The notes under the pieces were generated by a model. The model searched no databases and was not told the DNA's origin. It was given only the letters and a program-made list of their open reading frames with translations. From Coralloluteibacterium thermophilum (GTDB lineage: Bacteria > Pseudomonadota > Gammaproteobacteria > Xanthomonadales > Xanthomonadaceae): 64,000 bases of DNA. A program made the translations under genes and the position numbers. Shown here piece after piece: positions 24,985 to 34,323 of this stretch. Numbering within the stretch: the stretch's first letter is position 1; every line of letters starts with the position of its first letter. The stretch covers positions 1 through 64,000 of the forward strand of contig NZ_JBHSGG010000001.1 in the NCBI RefSeq assembly GCF_042654365.1, in the 5' to 3' direction.

Positions 24985-26289
24985 CTACTCCCGCCCGCCC
25001 TTCTCCAGCAGGGCATAGAAGAACCCGTCCATGCCGTCCACGCCCGGCAGGCGCTGCCGGCCGCGGCCGTCGATGCGGCCGAAGCGGTCGTCGAGAGGCA
25101 GGGCGCGGGCATCCGGCGTGCGGCCGAGGAAGGCCTCGACCTGCCGGGCGTTCTCGCGGCGCAGGATGGAGCAGGTCGAGTAGAGCAGGCGACCGCCCGG
25201 CCGCAGCGTCGGCCAGAGCGCGTCGAGCAGCCGTGCCTGCGCACCGGCCAGGGCCTCGATGTCGCCCTGGCGCCGATGCGCCAGGATGTCGGGCTGGCGC
25301 CGGACCACGCCGGTCCCGGAGCACGGCGCGTCGAGCAGGACGACATCGAAGGGAACGCCGTCCCACCACGTCGCGGGCTCGGCGGCGTCCGCCGCGCGCA
25401 GGTCGGCGCGACCGGCGAGGCCGAGCCGCTCCAGCGTCTCACCGATGCGCAGCAGGCGCTGGGGGTCGACGTCGAGCGCGGTGAGCGCGATGTCCGCACG
25501 CTCCAGCAGGTGGGCCGCCTTGCCGCCCGGGGCCGCGCAGGCGTCGAGCACGCGCTCTCCCGCACGCGGCGCGAGGGCGTCGGCGACGAGCTGCGCCGCG
25601 CCGTCCTGCAGCGAGACCGCGCCCGCCTCCCAGCCCGGCAGGCGCTGCGGCGCGATCGACCCCGCCAGCACCACGGCCTCGGCCGGCGCCTCCGGCAGCG
25701 CATGTTCGATGCCGGCCTCGGCCAGCCGTCCGACGTAGGCCGTGCGCGACTGCACGCGCGTGTTCACCCGCAGCCACGCCGGCGCGGGCTGCAGGTTCGC
25801 ATCGAGGATGGCGCGCCAGTCCTCGGGCCAGTCGGCGCGCAGGGCCGCGACCAGCCAGTCCGGATGGCTGCTGGCGACCGCGGGGTCGTCGTTGTGCGGC
25901 AACGGTTCGCGCGTCGCGCGCCGCAGCAGGGCGTTCACCAGCCCGACGTGCCGGGGCCTGTCGAGGGCGCGCGCCGCCTCGGCGGTGGCGCCGATGGCCC
26001 CGTGCGCCGCCAGTTGCAGGGCGTCGAGCTGGGTCAGCCCGACCAGCAGCAGGGCGTGCACCTCGGCATCGCTGCGCGCGAGCGGACGCGCCATCCAGCG
26101 CGACAGCGCGAAGTCGTAGCGGCGCCGGCGACGCAGCGCCTCGAAGCAGAGGGCCTCGACGAAGGCGCGGTCGCGGGGGTCCGGCAGCGTCCCGAGGCGT
26201 GCGGCGAGTTCGGCCTTCAGCGAGCGGCCGTCCAGTACCGCCGCGAGGATGCGCGCGGCCAGGGCGCGCGCGGCCACGCCCGGCTTCAT
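24985..26289 (-). CDS. rsmB: 16S rRNA m5C967 methyltransferase RsmB
   Basis: A 434-residue enzyme. The N-terminal NusB-like RNA-binding domain (LAARILAAVLDGRSL to about 140) is followed by the SAM-dependent methyltransferase: VLDACAAPGGKAAHLLE for SAM binding, LLDAPCSGTGVVRRQPD with the first catalytic cysteine, and LLYSTCSI with the second. It is the last gene of def-fmt-rsmB and overlaps fmt by ATGA, the conserved arrangement. Confidence 0.96.
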   Translation of the reverse strand: MKPGVAARALAARILAAVLDGRSLKAELAARLGTLPDPRDRAFVEALCFEALRRRRRYDFALSRWMARPLARSDAEVHALLLVGLTQLDALQLAAHGAIGATAEAARALDRPRHVGLVNALLRRATREPLPHNDDPAVASSHPDWLVAALRADWPEDWRAILDANLQPAPAWLRVNTRVQSRTAYVGRLAEAGIEHALPEAPAEAVVLAGSIAPQRLPGWEAGAVSLQDGAAQLVADALAPRAGERVLDACAAPGGKAAHLLERADIALTALDVDPQRLLRIGETLERLGLAGRADLRAADAAEPATWWDGVPFDVVLLDAPCSGTGVVRRQPDILAHRRQGDIEALAGAQARLLDALWPTLRPGGRLLYSTCSILRRENARQVEAFLGRTPDARALPLDDRFGRIDGRGRQRLPGVDGMDGFFYALLEKGGRE

Positions 26290-27218
26290 GCGCGCAGCAG
26301 GTCCGGGCGGGCGTTGAGGTAGTCGGCGGCGGCCATCGGGCGCCCGCCCTCGCGCTGCAGGCGCGTGATGCGCAGCACGCCCGCGCCGGTGGCGACGTCG
26401 AGCCCGTCGCGCCCGGCGCGCACCAGGGTGCCCGGCTCGGCGTCGCCTGCCTCGTCGAGCGCGACCGCGGCATGGATCCGCAGCCGCTCGCCGCCGAGCT
26501 GGACCTCGGCCACCGGCCAGGGATGGAAGGCGCGCACCGCGCGTGCGAGCTGCACGGCCGGCTGGGTCCAGTCCAGGCGCGCCTCCGCCTTCTCGAGCTT
26601 GTGCGCATAGGTGACGCCCGCCTCGGGCTGCGGGCGCGGCGCCGGGCGCATGCCGGCGCGCAGCAGGGTCAGCCCGTCGCCGAGCACCTCCGCGCCGAGC
26701 CGCGAGAGCCGGTCGTGCAGGCTGCCGGCGGTCTCGTCCGGCGCGATGGGGGTGCGCTTCTCCAGCAGCACCGGACCGGTGTCGAGCCCCGCCTCCATCT
26801 GCATCAGCGCGACGCCGGTCTCGGCGTCGCCCGCCTGGATGGCGCGCTGGATCGGCGCCGCACCGCGCCAGCGCGGCAGCAGCGAGGCGTGCACGTTGAG
26901 GCAGCCGAAGCGCGGGATGGCGAGCACGGCCTTCGGCAGGATCAGCCCGTAGGCCACCACCACCATCACGTCGGGCGCCAGCGCGCGCAGCGCGTCCTGC
27001 TCCTCGGCGGACTTCAGGCTCGCGGGCTGGCGCACCGGGAGGCCGTGCCTGAGCGCGAGCTGCTTCACGGGGGAGGCGGTCGGCTGGCGCCCGCGCCCGG
27101 CCGGGCGGTCCGGCTGGGTATAGACCGCGACCACCTCGCCGCCGCGCGTCCAGCAGGCCTCCAGGGCAGGAACGGCGAACTCGGGCGTGCCGGCGAAGAC
27201 GATGCGGAGGGCGGCCAT
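26286..27218 (-). CDS. fmt: Methionyl-tRNA formyltransferase
   Basis: A 310-residue Fmt that formylates initiator Met-tRNA. It begins RIVFAGTPEFAVPALE, with YGLILPK and LNVHASLLPRWRGAAPIQ containing the catalytic Asn-His region, MQMEAGLDTGPVL, and a C-terminal OB domain. Full length for the family. It lies 91 bases after def and overlaps rsmB. Confidence 0.97.
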   Translation of the reverse strand: MAALRIVFAGTPEFAVPALEACWTRGGEVVAVYTQPDRPAGRGRQPTASPVKQLALRHGLPVRQPASLKSAEEQDALRALAPDVMVVVAYGLILPKAVLAIPRFGCLNVHASLLPRWRGAAPIQRAIQAGDAETGVALMQMEAGLDTGPVLLEKRTPIAPDETAGSLHDRLSRLGAEVLGDGLTLLRAGMRPAPRPQPEAGVTYAHKLEKAEARLDWTQPAVQLARAVRAFHPWPVAEVQLGGERLRIHAAVALDEAGDAEPGTLVRAGRDGLDVATGAGVLRITRLQREGGRPMAAADYLNARPDLLRA

Positions 27219-27309
27219 GCAGGGGACCTTTCGGAGACGGCGACGCCCGGACCAGGGGCCCGGGCGGATCGTGGGCGGGACGCGGCGCGCGGGTCGGCGC
27301 CGCAGGAAA

Positions 27310-27813
27310 TCAGGCGGCGCCGCGCCGCAGCTTGGCGAGCTTGCGCTTGGCCATCTCGCGCTTGAGCGGCGAGAGGTGATCCATGAACAGCTTGCCGTCG
27401 AGGTGGTCGATCTCGTGCTGGATGCAGACCGCGAGCAGGCCGTCGGCGTCCATCTCGAAGGGCTCGCCGTTGCGGTCGAGCGCCTTCACCCGGATGCTCG
27501 CGGCGCGCTTGACCTCGGCGAACACGCCCGGGATCGACAGGCAGCCTTCCTCGCACACCTGGCTGCCCTCGCGCGCGAGGATCTCCGGATTGACGAACAC
27601 GAGCGGGCGCTGCTTGTCCTCGGAGACGTCCAGCACGAGCAGGCGCTTGTGCACGTCCACCTGGGTCGCGGCGAGGCCGATGCCGGGCGCGGCGTACATG
27701 GTTTCGAACATGTCGTCGATCAGAACGCGCATGGCGTCATCGACATGTTCGACCGGTTGCGCCACAGTACGCAGGCGCGGATCGGGGAATTCCAGAATGG
27801 TCAGCTTGGCCAT
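27310..27813 (-). CDS. def: Peptide deformylase
   Basis: A 167-residue deformylase with the three canonical motifs: GIGLAATQV, EEGCLSIP (metal-binding cysteine) and HEIDHLDG (two metal-binding histidines and catalytic glutamate). ATG at 27813 gives the usual start MAKLTILEFPDPRL; the longer in-frame extension is not used. First gene of def-fmt-rsmB, divergent from the LysM gene with 137 bases between. Confidence 0.97.
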   Translation of the reverse strand: MAKLTILEFPDPRLRTVAQPVEHVDDAMRVLIDDMFETMYAAPGIGLAATQVDVHKRLLVLDVSEDKQRPLVFVNPEILAREGSQVCEEGCLSIPGVFAEVKRAASIRVKALDRNGEPFEMDADGLLAVCIQHEIDHLDGKLFMDHLSPLKREMAKRKLAKLRRGAA

Positions 27814-27950
27814 GACGGTAGAAGTGGTTGCGCGCAGGGGCATTACAAGTGGTGATGCGTCACAGTCTAACGCCGGGCGCGTGTACGAGCGCTGCGGGGT
27901 TGATCTATAGTGCCGCACGCCTGTCCGGGGAAATCAGGTAGATAGCCGCC

Positions 27951-29096
27951 ATGCTGAAACGGCTTTACGCGGTCTGCGCAGCAGCCGCCGTTACGCTCGC
28001 CACCTTCGCCGTCGCCCAGGAGGTCCGCCAGGGCCATCCGGACGTCTATGTCGTCCAGCGGGGCGACACGCTCTGGGGCATCGCCGCGCGCTTCCTGCAG
28101 CGGCCCTGGCTGTGGCCGGAGATCTGGCAGGCCAATCCGCAGATCGAGAACCCGCATCTGATCTATCCGGGCGACCGCATCAGCCTGGCCTACCTCAACG
28201 GGCGCCCGCAGGCGCGCGTGGAGCCGGGCCCGCGCACCGAGCCCATGATCGACGCGGTCCCGCTGTCGGAGATCGAGCCCTTCCTGCGCCGGCTGCGCGT
28301 GGTCGACTCCATCGACGGCCTGCCGCACGTGGTCGGGCTCGAGGAGGACCGCCTGCGCAGCGCCGCCGGCCAGGTCGCCTACGTGCGCGGCATCCCGGAG
28401 TCGCAGCCGGGCCAGATGTACACCATCGTGCGCCCGACGCAGCACTACACCCGGGCCGAGCGCAAGGCGGGCGGCTCCTTCATGACCCGCCGGGTCGACC
28501 GCGACTTTCGCGGCGACGTCTTCGCCACCGACTGGCAGGCCGTCTGGCACGACATCAACTACGGCAAGAACCGCGAGTTCCTCGGCATCGAGCTGATGGA
28601 CCTGACCCAGGCGCAGGTCACGCGCGGCGAGGGCAGCGGCATCGAGGTCTCGACCCTGGTGCTGCTCGACGAGGGCCGCGAGGTGCGCATCGGCGACCGC
28701 CTGATGCCGCTGGAGCCGCAGCCCTTCGACCTGCAGTTCTTCCCGCATCCGCCGGCCGCGGACGCGCCGTACGGCAAGTTCCAGGTGCTCGCGGTGGCCG
28801 ACGGACTGATGGCCGCGGGCCCGAACCAGGTCGTCGCGATCTCGGCCGGCGCCGCCGACGGCATCGACAACGGCACGGTCTTCTCGATCTGGCGCGTGGG
28901 CGCGATGCAGGCCGACACGGTCTCGCACCGCAACCCGCTGGCCTCGGACAACGACCGCGTGCGCCTGCCAGACGAGTTCGCCGGCCACGTCATGGTCTTC
29001 CGCACCTTCGACAAGGTGAGCTACGGCCTGGTCATGAACGGCATCAAGCAGGTGCAGGTCGGCTACGTGCTCAAGCACCCCGACGCGACGCACTGA
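27951..29096 (+). CDS. Exported LysM-domain protein
   Basis: A 381-residue protein with a signal peptide (cleavage near FAVAQEV) and one LysM domain directly after it (YVVQRGDTLWGIAARFLQ to YPGDRISL), expected to bind peptidoglycan. The remaining 280 residues form a domain conserved in gammaproteobacterial LysM proteins encoded beside dprA and def, without a known enzymatic motif. It precedes dprA, smg and topA, the conserved order, after a 231-base gap. Confidence 0.87.
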   Translation: MLKRLYAVCAAAAVTLATFAVAQEVRQGHPDVYVVQRGDTLWGIAARFLQRPWLWPEIWQANPQIENPHLIYPGDRISLAYLNGRPQARVEPGPRTEPMIDAVPLSEIEPFLRRLRVVDSIDGLPHVVGLEEDRLRSAAGQVAYVRGIPESQPGQMYTIVRPTQHYTRAERKAGGSFMTRRVDRDFRGDVFATDWQAVWHDINYGKNREFLGIELMDLTQAQVTRGEGSGIEVSTLVLLDEGREVRIGDRLMPLEPQPFDLQFFPHPPAADAPYGKFQVLAVADGLMAAGPNQVVAISAGAADGIDNGTVFSIWRVGAMQADTVSHRNPLASDNDRVRLPDEFAGHVMVFRTFDKVSYGLVMNGIKQVQVGYVLKHPDATH

Positions 29097-29327
29097 CCCG
29101 CCCAGGGCGCCTCCGGCGCCCGCGACCGGCGCCCCGCGCCCGTGGGCCGAAGCTGAGCCCTGTGCCCGGTCTCGGGGCTCGGGGCTCGGGATTTTTGAGC
29201 TTGGGTCTGGGACCTGGGGCCCGGCAGGCTCCTGACTCGACGCGGCGCCTCCGGGCGCCGCGTCCGTTTCCGGCGATCCCGTCGCGATGCGCTAGGATCC
29301 CGTCACTCCCACGGACGGGACTTCCAC
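29097..29327. other. Spacer with G-rich repeats before dprA
   Basis: A 231-base gap with a short GGGGCTC tandem (about 29172-29190) and scattered GGGTCT/GGGGCCC runs, similar in composition to the GGGGCTT array at 54414-54545. No gene or clear terminator is visible. Confidence 0.5.
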
Positions 29328-30461
29328 ATGGACGAGGCTCACGATGCCTGGCTGCGCCTGCTGCGCGCCCGACCCAATCCCGATGCGCTGGTGCGACTCG
29401 TCGAGACGCACGGCGACGCGCGTGCCGCACTGGCCGCCGGCCCCATCGCCTGGCGCGCCGCGGGGCTGAGTCCGCGGGCGGTGCAGGCGCTCCGCCATCC
29501 CGACCCCGCCGCGCTCGACGCCGACCGCGCATGGCTGGAGGCGCCCGGCCATCACCTCATCACCTGGGACGCGGCGGACTACCCGGCGCTCCTGCGCCGC
29601 GCGCCGGCCGCGCCGGCGGCCCTCTTCGTCGACGGCGACCCGGATGCGCTGTGGCGGCCCCAGGTGGCCCTGGTGGGCAGCCGCGCGGCGACGCGGAGCG
29701 GCCGCGACATCGCCCGCGACTTCGCAGCGACCCTCGCGCGCTCCGGGCTCGCGGTGACCAGCGGCCTGGCGGCCGGCATCGACACCGCCGCCCACCGCGG
29801 GGCGCTGGATGCCGGCGGCGACACCCTCGCGGTGCTCGGCACCGGCCCCGACCGCTGCTTCCCCGCCAGCAACGCCGCCCTGCAGGCGGAGATCGCCGGC
29901 CACGGCTGCGTGGTGAGCGAACAGGTTCCGGGAACGCGGCCGCACCGGGCGCACTTCCCGGCCCGCAACCGCATCATCGCGGGCCTGGCGCTGGGGGTGG
30001 TGGTCGTCGAGGCGGCCGAGCGCAGCGGCGCCCTGATCACGGCGCGGCTGGCGGCCGAGACGGGGCGGGAGGTGTTCGCGGTGCCCGGGTCGATCCACAA
30101 CCCGATGGCGCGGGGCTGCCATCGCCTGATCCGGCAGGGCGCGGCCCTGGTCGAGAGCGCGGAGGAGGTGATCGAAGGCATCGCCGCCACCGCGCGCGAA
30201 CTCGGCGTCGCGCTCCGCGCGCGGCTGGACGCGCCCCCGCCCGCCCCTGAATCCCGGCCGGACGGGGCCGACCCGGCGCGGGACAGCCTGCTTGCGGCGC
30301 TGGAATTCGACCCCATACCGCTGGACATCCTGGCGGCGCGTGCAGGATTGACGGTTCAGGATGCCTCCGCCATCCTGCTCGCCATGGAGATGGAGGGACA
30401 GGTGGCCTGCGAACATGGCCGTTACCTCCGCCGCTCCCCGGGATCCGCCTTCCGGACCTAA
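29328..30461 (+). CDS. dprA: DNA processing protein DprA
   Basis: A 377-residue DprA, which loads RecA on incoming single-stranded DNA during transformation. An N-terminal SAM-like domain precedes the Rossmann-fold core with ALVGSRAATRSGRDIA, VTSGLAAGIDTAAHRGAL, VLGTGPDRCFPASN and PARNRIIAGLA. The C-terminal winged-helix-like domain (DSLLAALEFDPIPLDILAAR) is present. The protein is complete, so natural competence is possible. Confidence 0.95.
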   Translation: MDEAHDAWLRLLRARPNPDALVRLVETHGDARAALAAGPIAWRAAGLSPRAVQALRHPDPAALDADRAWLEAPGHHLITWDAADYPALLRRAPAAPAALFVDGDPDALWRPQVALVGSRAATRSGRDIARDFAATLARSGLAVTSGLAAGIDTAAHRGALDAGGDTLAVLGTGPDRCFPASNAALQAEIAGHGCVVSEQVPGTRPHRAHFPARNRIIAGLALGVVVVEAAERSGALITARLAAETGREVFAVPGSIHNPMARGCHRLIRQGAALVESAEEVIEGIAATARELGVALRARLDAPPPAPESRPDGADPARDSLLAALEFDPIPLDILAARAGLTVQDASAILLAMEMEGQVACEHGRYLRRSPGSAFRT

Positions 30462-30519
30462 CGACCGGCGCGCCACTCCCCCGTCCCTCCGCGCCGCAGC
30501 GCGGCGCAGGCTGAGGTTG

Positions 30520-30996
30520 ATGAAAGAGACCATCCTCGACGTACTGCTCTACCTCTTCGAACACTACTTCGCCGAGGACCCCGACGCGGTCCGCGATCGC
30601 GACTCGCTCCAGACCGGCCTCCTCGAGGTCGGCTTCTCGCCCGCGGAGATCAGCAAGGCCTTCGACTGGCTCGACGAGCTCGCCCGCCAGCGCCCGGCCG
30701 CCGCCCATCCGGCGCGCCGCGACGCGCCGGTGCGGGTCTACGCCGAGCCCGAGGCCGCGCGCCTGGACGTGGAGTGCCGCGGCTTCCTCATGTTCCTGGA
30801 GACCAGCGGGGTGCTCGACGCCGACCAGCGCGAGCTGGTCCTCGACCGGGTCATGGCGCTCGACCAGGACGAGGTCGACGTGGACGACCTCAAGTGGGTG
30901 GTCCTGATGGTGCTGTTCAACCAGCCGGGCTCGGAAGCGGCCTACGCCTGGATGGAGAGCCAGATGTTCGAGGACGAGCCCGAGCCCGTGCACTGA
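30520..30996 (+). CDS. smg: Smg family protein (DUF494)
   Basis: A 158-residue acidic protein beginning MKETILDVLLYLFEHYF, the characteristic Smg start, and ending with the conserved DLKWVVLMVLFNQPGSE stretch. Its function is unknown, though it is consistently found between dprA and topA. ATG at 30520 chosen over an in-frame extension that runs into dprA. Confidence 0.92.
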   Translation: MKETILDVLLYLFEHYFAEDPDAVRDRDSLQTGLLEVGFSPAEISKAFDWLDELARQRPAAAHPARRDAPVRVYAEPEAARLDVECRGFLMFLETSGVLDADQRELVLDRVMALDQDEVDVDDLKWVVLMVLFNQPGSEAAYAWMESQMFEDEPEPVH

Positions 30997-31087
30997 GCCG
31001 GGCGCGCCGCGAGGCGCGGCGACATCGTCTCCACCCTCCACGCTTGACAGTCCGCCGCAGCGTGGTGGCCTAATGGAAAAAGGATAC

Positions 31088-31119
31088 GCCCGCGTTTCAC
31101 GCGGGCTTTGCTTTCTTTT
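31088..31119 (+). terminator. Rho-independent terminator after smg
   Basis: GCCCGCG, loop TTTCA, CGCGGGC, then a T-rich TTTGCTTTCTTTTG tract: a standard intrinsic terminator between smg and topA. Confidence 0.85.
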
Positions 31120-31157
31120 GCGCGTGCGGCAGCTGCCGGGACGCAGAGCTTGATGCC

Positions 31158-33629
31158 ATGGCCAAGAACCTCCTCATCGTCGAATCGCCAGCGAAGGCGA
31201 AGACGATCAACAAGTACCTGGGCAACGACTTCCAGGTGCTGGCGTCGTACGGCCACGTGCGCGACCTGATCCCGAAGGAGGGCGCGGTCGACCCGGAGCG
31301 CGGCTTCGCCATGCGCTACGACCTGATCGACCGCAACGAGCGCCACGTCGAGGCCATCGCCAAGGCCGCCAAGTCCGCGTCCGCCCTCTATCTCGCCACC
31401 GACCCGGATCGCGAGGGGGAGGCGATCAGCTGGCACGTGGCCGAGATCCTGAAGGAGCGCGGCCTCCTCGACGGCAAGCAGCTCTTCCGCGTGGTCTTCA
31501 GCGAGATCACGCCGCGCGCCATCAAGGACGCGGTGGCCAACCCGCGGCAGATCTCCGGCGACCTCGTCAACGCGCAGCAGGCGCGGCGCGCGCTCGACTA
31601 CCTGGTGGGCTTCAACCTGTCCCCGGTGCTGTGGCGCAAGGTGCAGCGCGGGCTGTCGGCCGGCCGCGTGCAGTCGCCGGCGCTGCGCATGATCGTGGAG
31701 CGCGAGGAGGAGATCGAGGCCTTCGTCCCGCGCGAGTACTGGTCGGTGGACGCGGACTGCCAGCACCCGGCGCAGCCGTTCGCGGCGCGTCTGATCCGGC
31801 TCGACGGCCAGAAGTTCGAGCAGTTCACCATCACCGACGGCGACACCGCCGAGGCCGCGCGCAGGCGCCTGGTGACCGCGGCCAACGGCGTGCTGGCGGT
31901 CACCGACGTCGATTCCAAGCAGCGCAAGCGGCGCCCCGCGCCGCCCTTCATCACCTCGACCCTGCAACAGGAGGCCGCACGCAAACTGGGCTTCACCACC
32001 TCGCGCACCATGCGCGTGGCGCAGAAGCTCTACGAGGGCGTGGAGATCGGCGAGGAAGGCACGGTCGGCCTCATCACCTACATGCGTACCGACTCGGTGA
32101 GCCTCTCGCAGGAGGCCGTGACCGAGCTGCGCGACGTGATCGCGCGCGACTTCGGCACCCAGGCGGTGCCGGACAAGCCCAACGTCTACCAGACCAAGTC
32201 CAAGAACGCCCAGGAAGCCCACGAGGCGATCCGCCCGACCTCCGCGCTGCGCACCCCCGCCTCGATCGCCCGCTACGTCGATGCCGACGGGCTCAAGCTC
32301 TACGAGCTCATCTGGAAGCGCACGGTCGCCTCGCAGATGGTGCCGGCCACCCTCAACACGGTCTCGGTCGAGCTGGCCTGCGGCGCCGAGCACGCCTTCC
32401 GCGCCAGCGGCACCACCGTGGTCGATCCCGGCTTCCTCGCCGTGTACGAGGAAGGCAAGGACCAGAAGACTGCCGAGGACGACGAGCAGGGCCGCAAGCT
32501 GCCGGCGATGAAGCCCGGCGACCGCATCCCGCTCGGCGCCATCCACATCGCCCAGCACTTCACCGAGCCGCCGCCGCGCTACTCGGAAGCCTCCCTGGTG
32601 AAGGCGCTCGAGGAGTACGGCATCGGCCGTCCCTCGACCTACGCCAGCATCATCCAGGTGCTGCAGAACCGCGAGTACGTCTACCTCGACAACCGGCGCT
32701 TCAAGCCCTCCGACGTCGGCCGCGCGGTCGCGAAGTTCCTGTCCGGCCACTTCAGCCAGTACGTGGACTACGACTTCACCGCCAACCTCGAGGACCAGCT
32801 CGACGCGGTCAGCCGCGGCGAGGAGGACTGGGTGCCGCTGCTCGAGCGCTTCTGGAAGCCGTTCAAGTCGACGGTGGACGAGAAGATCGAGACGGTCGAC
32901 AAGTCCGAGGCCACCGGCGCGCGCGAGCTGGGCACCGACCCCAAGACCGGCAAGCCGGTCAGCGTGCGCCTGGGCCGCTTCGGGCCCTACGTGCAGATCG
33001 GCACCAAGGACGACGAGGAGAAGCCGACCTTCGCCTCGCTGCGCCCCGGCCAGAGCATGCACACGCTCACTCTCGAGGAGGCGCTCGACCTGTTCCTGCT
33101 CCCGCGCACGCTGGGCGAGGACGGGGGCGAGCCGGTGACCGTCGGCATCGGCCGCTTCGGTCCCTTCGCCAAGCGCGGCAGCACCTACGCCTCGCTGAAG
33201 AAGGAGGACGACCCCTACACCATCGACCTCGCCCGCGCCCTGTTCCTCATCCACGAGAAGGAGGAGATCGCGCGCAACCGCATCATCAAGTCCTTCGAGG
33301 GCACGACGGTGCAGGTGCTCAACGGGCGCTTCGGTCCCTACATCTCCGACGGCGAGAAGAACGGCAAGATCCCCAAGGAGCGCGAGCCCGCCTCGCTGAC
33401 CCTCGAGGAATGCCAGAAGATCCTCGAGGAGACCGGGAAGCCGGTGCGCAGGTTCGGGCGCAAGGCGGCGACGAAGAAGGTCGCGGCCAAGAAGGCCGCC
33501 ACCAAGACCGCGAAGAAGGCGGCGACGAAGAAGGCCGCCACGAAGAAGACCGCGGCCAGGAAGGCCGCGACCAAGGCCACGAAGAAGACGGCCGCCGCGC
33601 CCATCGCGCGCGAGGACGTGCCGTTCTGA
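31158..33629 (+). CDS. topA: DNA topoisomerase I
   Basis: An 823-residue type IA topoisomerase that relaxes negative supercoils. The Toprim domain starts NLLIVESPAKAKTINKYLG, with ATDPDREGEAISWH acidic residues. The active-site tyrosine lies in GLITYMRTDSVSLS. Several C-terminal topoisomerase repeats (RLGRFGPYVQ, GIGRFGPFAKRG, LNGRFGPYIS) follow, lacking zinc-finger cysteines. The last 60 residues are an alanine/lysine tail (KKAATKKAATKKTAARK) like histone H1. Full length for Xanthomonadales, which carry the zinc-free type. Confidence 0.97.
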   Translation: MAKNLLIVESPAKAKTINKYLGNDFQVLASYGHVRDLIPKEGAVDPERGFAMRYDLIDRNERHVEAIAKAAKSASALYLATDPDREGEAISWHVAEILKERGLLDGKQLFRVVFSEITPRAIKDAVANPRQISGDLVNAQQARRALDYLVGFNLSPVLWRKVQRGLSAGRVQSPALRMIVEREEEIEAFVPREYWSVDADCQHPAQPFAARLIRLDGQKFEQFTITDGDTAEAARRRLVTAANGVLAVTDVDSKQRKRRPAPPFITSTLQQEAARKLGFTTSRTMRVAQKLYEGVEIGEEGTVGLITYMRTDSVSLSQEAVTELRDVIARDFGTQAVPDKPNVYQTKSKNAQEAHEAIRPTSALRTPASIARYVDADGLKLYELIWKRTVASQMVPATLNTVSVELACGAEHAFRASGTTVVDPGFLAVYEEGKDQKTAEDDEQGRKLPAMKPGDRIPLGAIHIAQHFTEPPPRYSEASLVKALEEYGIGRPSTYASIIQVLQNREYVYLDNRRFKPSDVGRAVAKFLSGHFSQYVDYDFTANLEDQLDAVSRGEEDWVPLLERFWKPFKSTVDEKIETVDKSEATGARELGTDPKTGKPVSVRLGRFGPYVQIGTKDDEEKPTFASLRPGQSMHTLTLEEALDLFLLPRTLGEDGGEPVTVGIGRFGPFAKRGSTYASLKKEDDPYTIDLARALFLIHEKEEIARNRIIKSFEGTTVQVLNGRFGPYISDGEKNGKIPKEREPASLTLEECQKILEETGKPVRRFGRKAATKKVAAKKAATKTAKKAATKKAATKKTAARKAATKATKKTAAAPIAREDVPF

Positions 33630-33654
33630 GGCCGGCGCGGGCCGCGATACGCCG

Positions 33655-34218
33655 ATGAGTGGAACGCTCGGGATCGACGCCGCCGCACGCCGCCTGCGCG
33701 AGGGCGCCGTGCTGGCCTATCCGACCGAGGCCGTGTGGGGCCTGGGCTGCGATCCCATGGACGCGGCCGCCGTGGAACGCCTGCTCGCCGCCAAGCGGCG
33801 ACCTGCGGCCCAGGGCGTGATCCTGGTCGCCGCGACGCTGGACCAGGTGGCCGCCCTGGTCGACCTGGACGCCCTCCCCGCGGAACGTCGCGCCGCCGTG
33901 CTCGCCGCCTGGCCCGGCCCGCAGACCTGGCTGCTGCCGGCCCGGGACGCGGTGCCGGCGTGGATCCGCGGCGCCCACCCGAACGTCGCCATCCGCATCA
34001 GCGCGCATCCGGTCGTCCGCGCCCTCTGCCTGGCCGCCGGCATGCCGCTGGTGTCCACCAGCGCCAACCGCAGCGGCCGGCCGCCGGCCTTCGCCCGCGA
34101 GGAGCTCGACGCCGGCCTGCTGGCCGAGATCGACGGCCTCGTCGAGGGCGAGACCGGCGGCCTTCCCGCCCCGACCCCCATCCGCGACGCGCTCACCGGC
34201 ACGGTGCTGCGGGCCTAG
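33655..34218 (+). CDS. tsaC: Threonylcarbamoyl-AMP synthase TsaC
   Basis: A 187-residue YrdC-fold protein that makes threonylcarbamoyl-AMP for t6A37 of tRNAs. Motifs are VLAYPTEAVWGLGCDP, LLAAKRRPAAQGVILVA (KRxxxKG-type ATP site with the second lysine replaced by Gln-Gly) and LVSTSANRSGRPPA. It follows topA by 25 bases, the conserved order in this group. The full TsaC length is present. Confidence 0.93.
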   Translation: MSGTLGIDAAARRLREGAVLAYPTEAVWGLGCDPMDAAAVERLLAAKRRPAAQGVILVAATLDQVAALVDLDALPAERRAAVLAAWPGPQTWLLPARDAVPAWIRGAHPNVAIRISAHPVVRALCLAAGMPLVSTSANRSGRPPAFAREELDAGLLAEIDGLVEGETGGLPAPTPIRDALTGTVLRA

Positions 34219-34323
34219 GCACGGGCCCGCACGGCCCCCGACGCCCACGCCGTTCGTCGGCCGGCCGAGGCCGGCGACCCCGGCTCACGAGACCTCGACC
34301 CGGTGCCGCCGGAGAATGCCACC

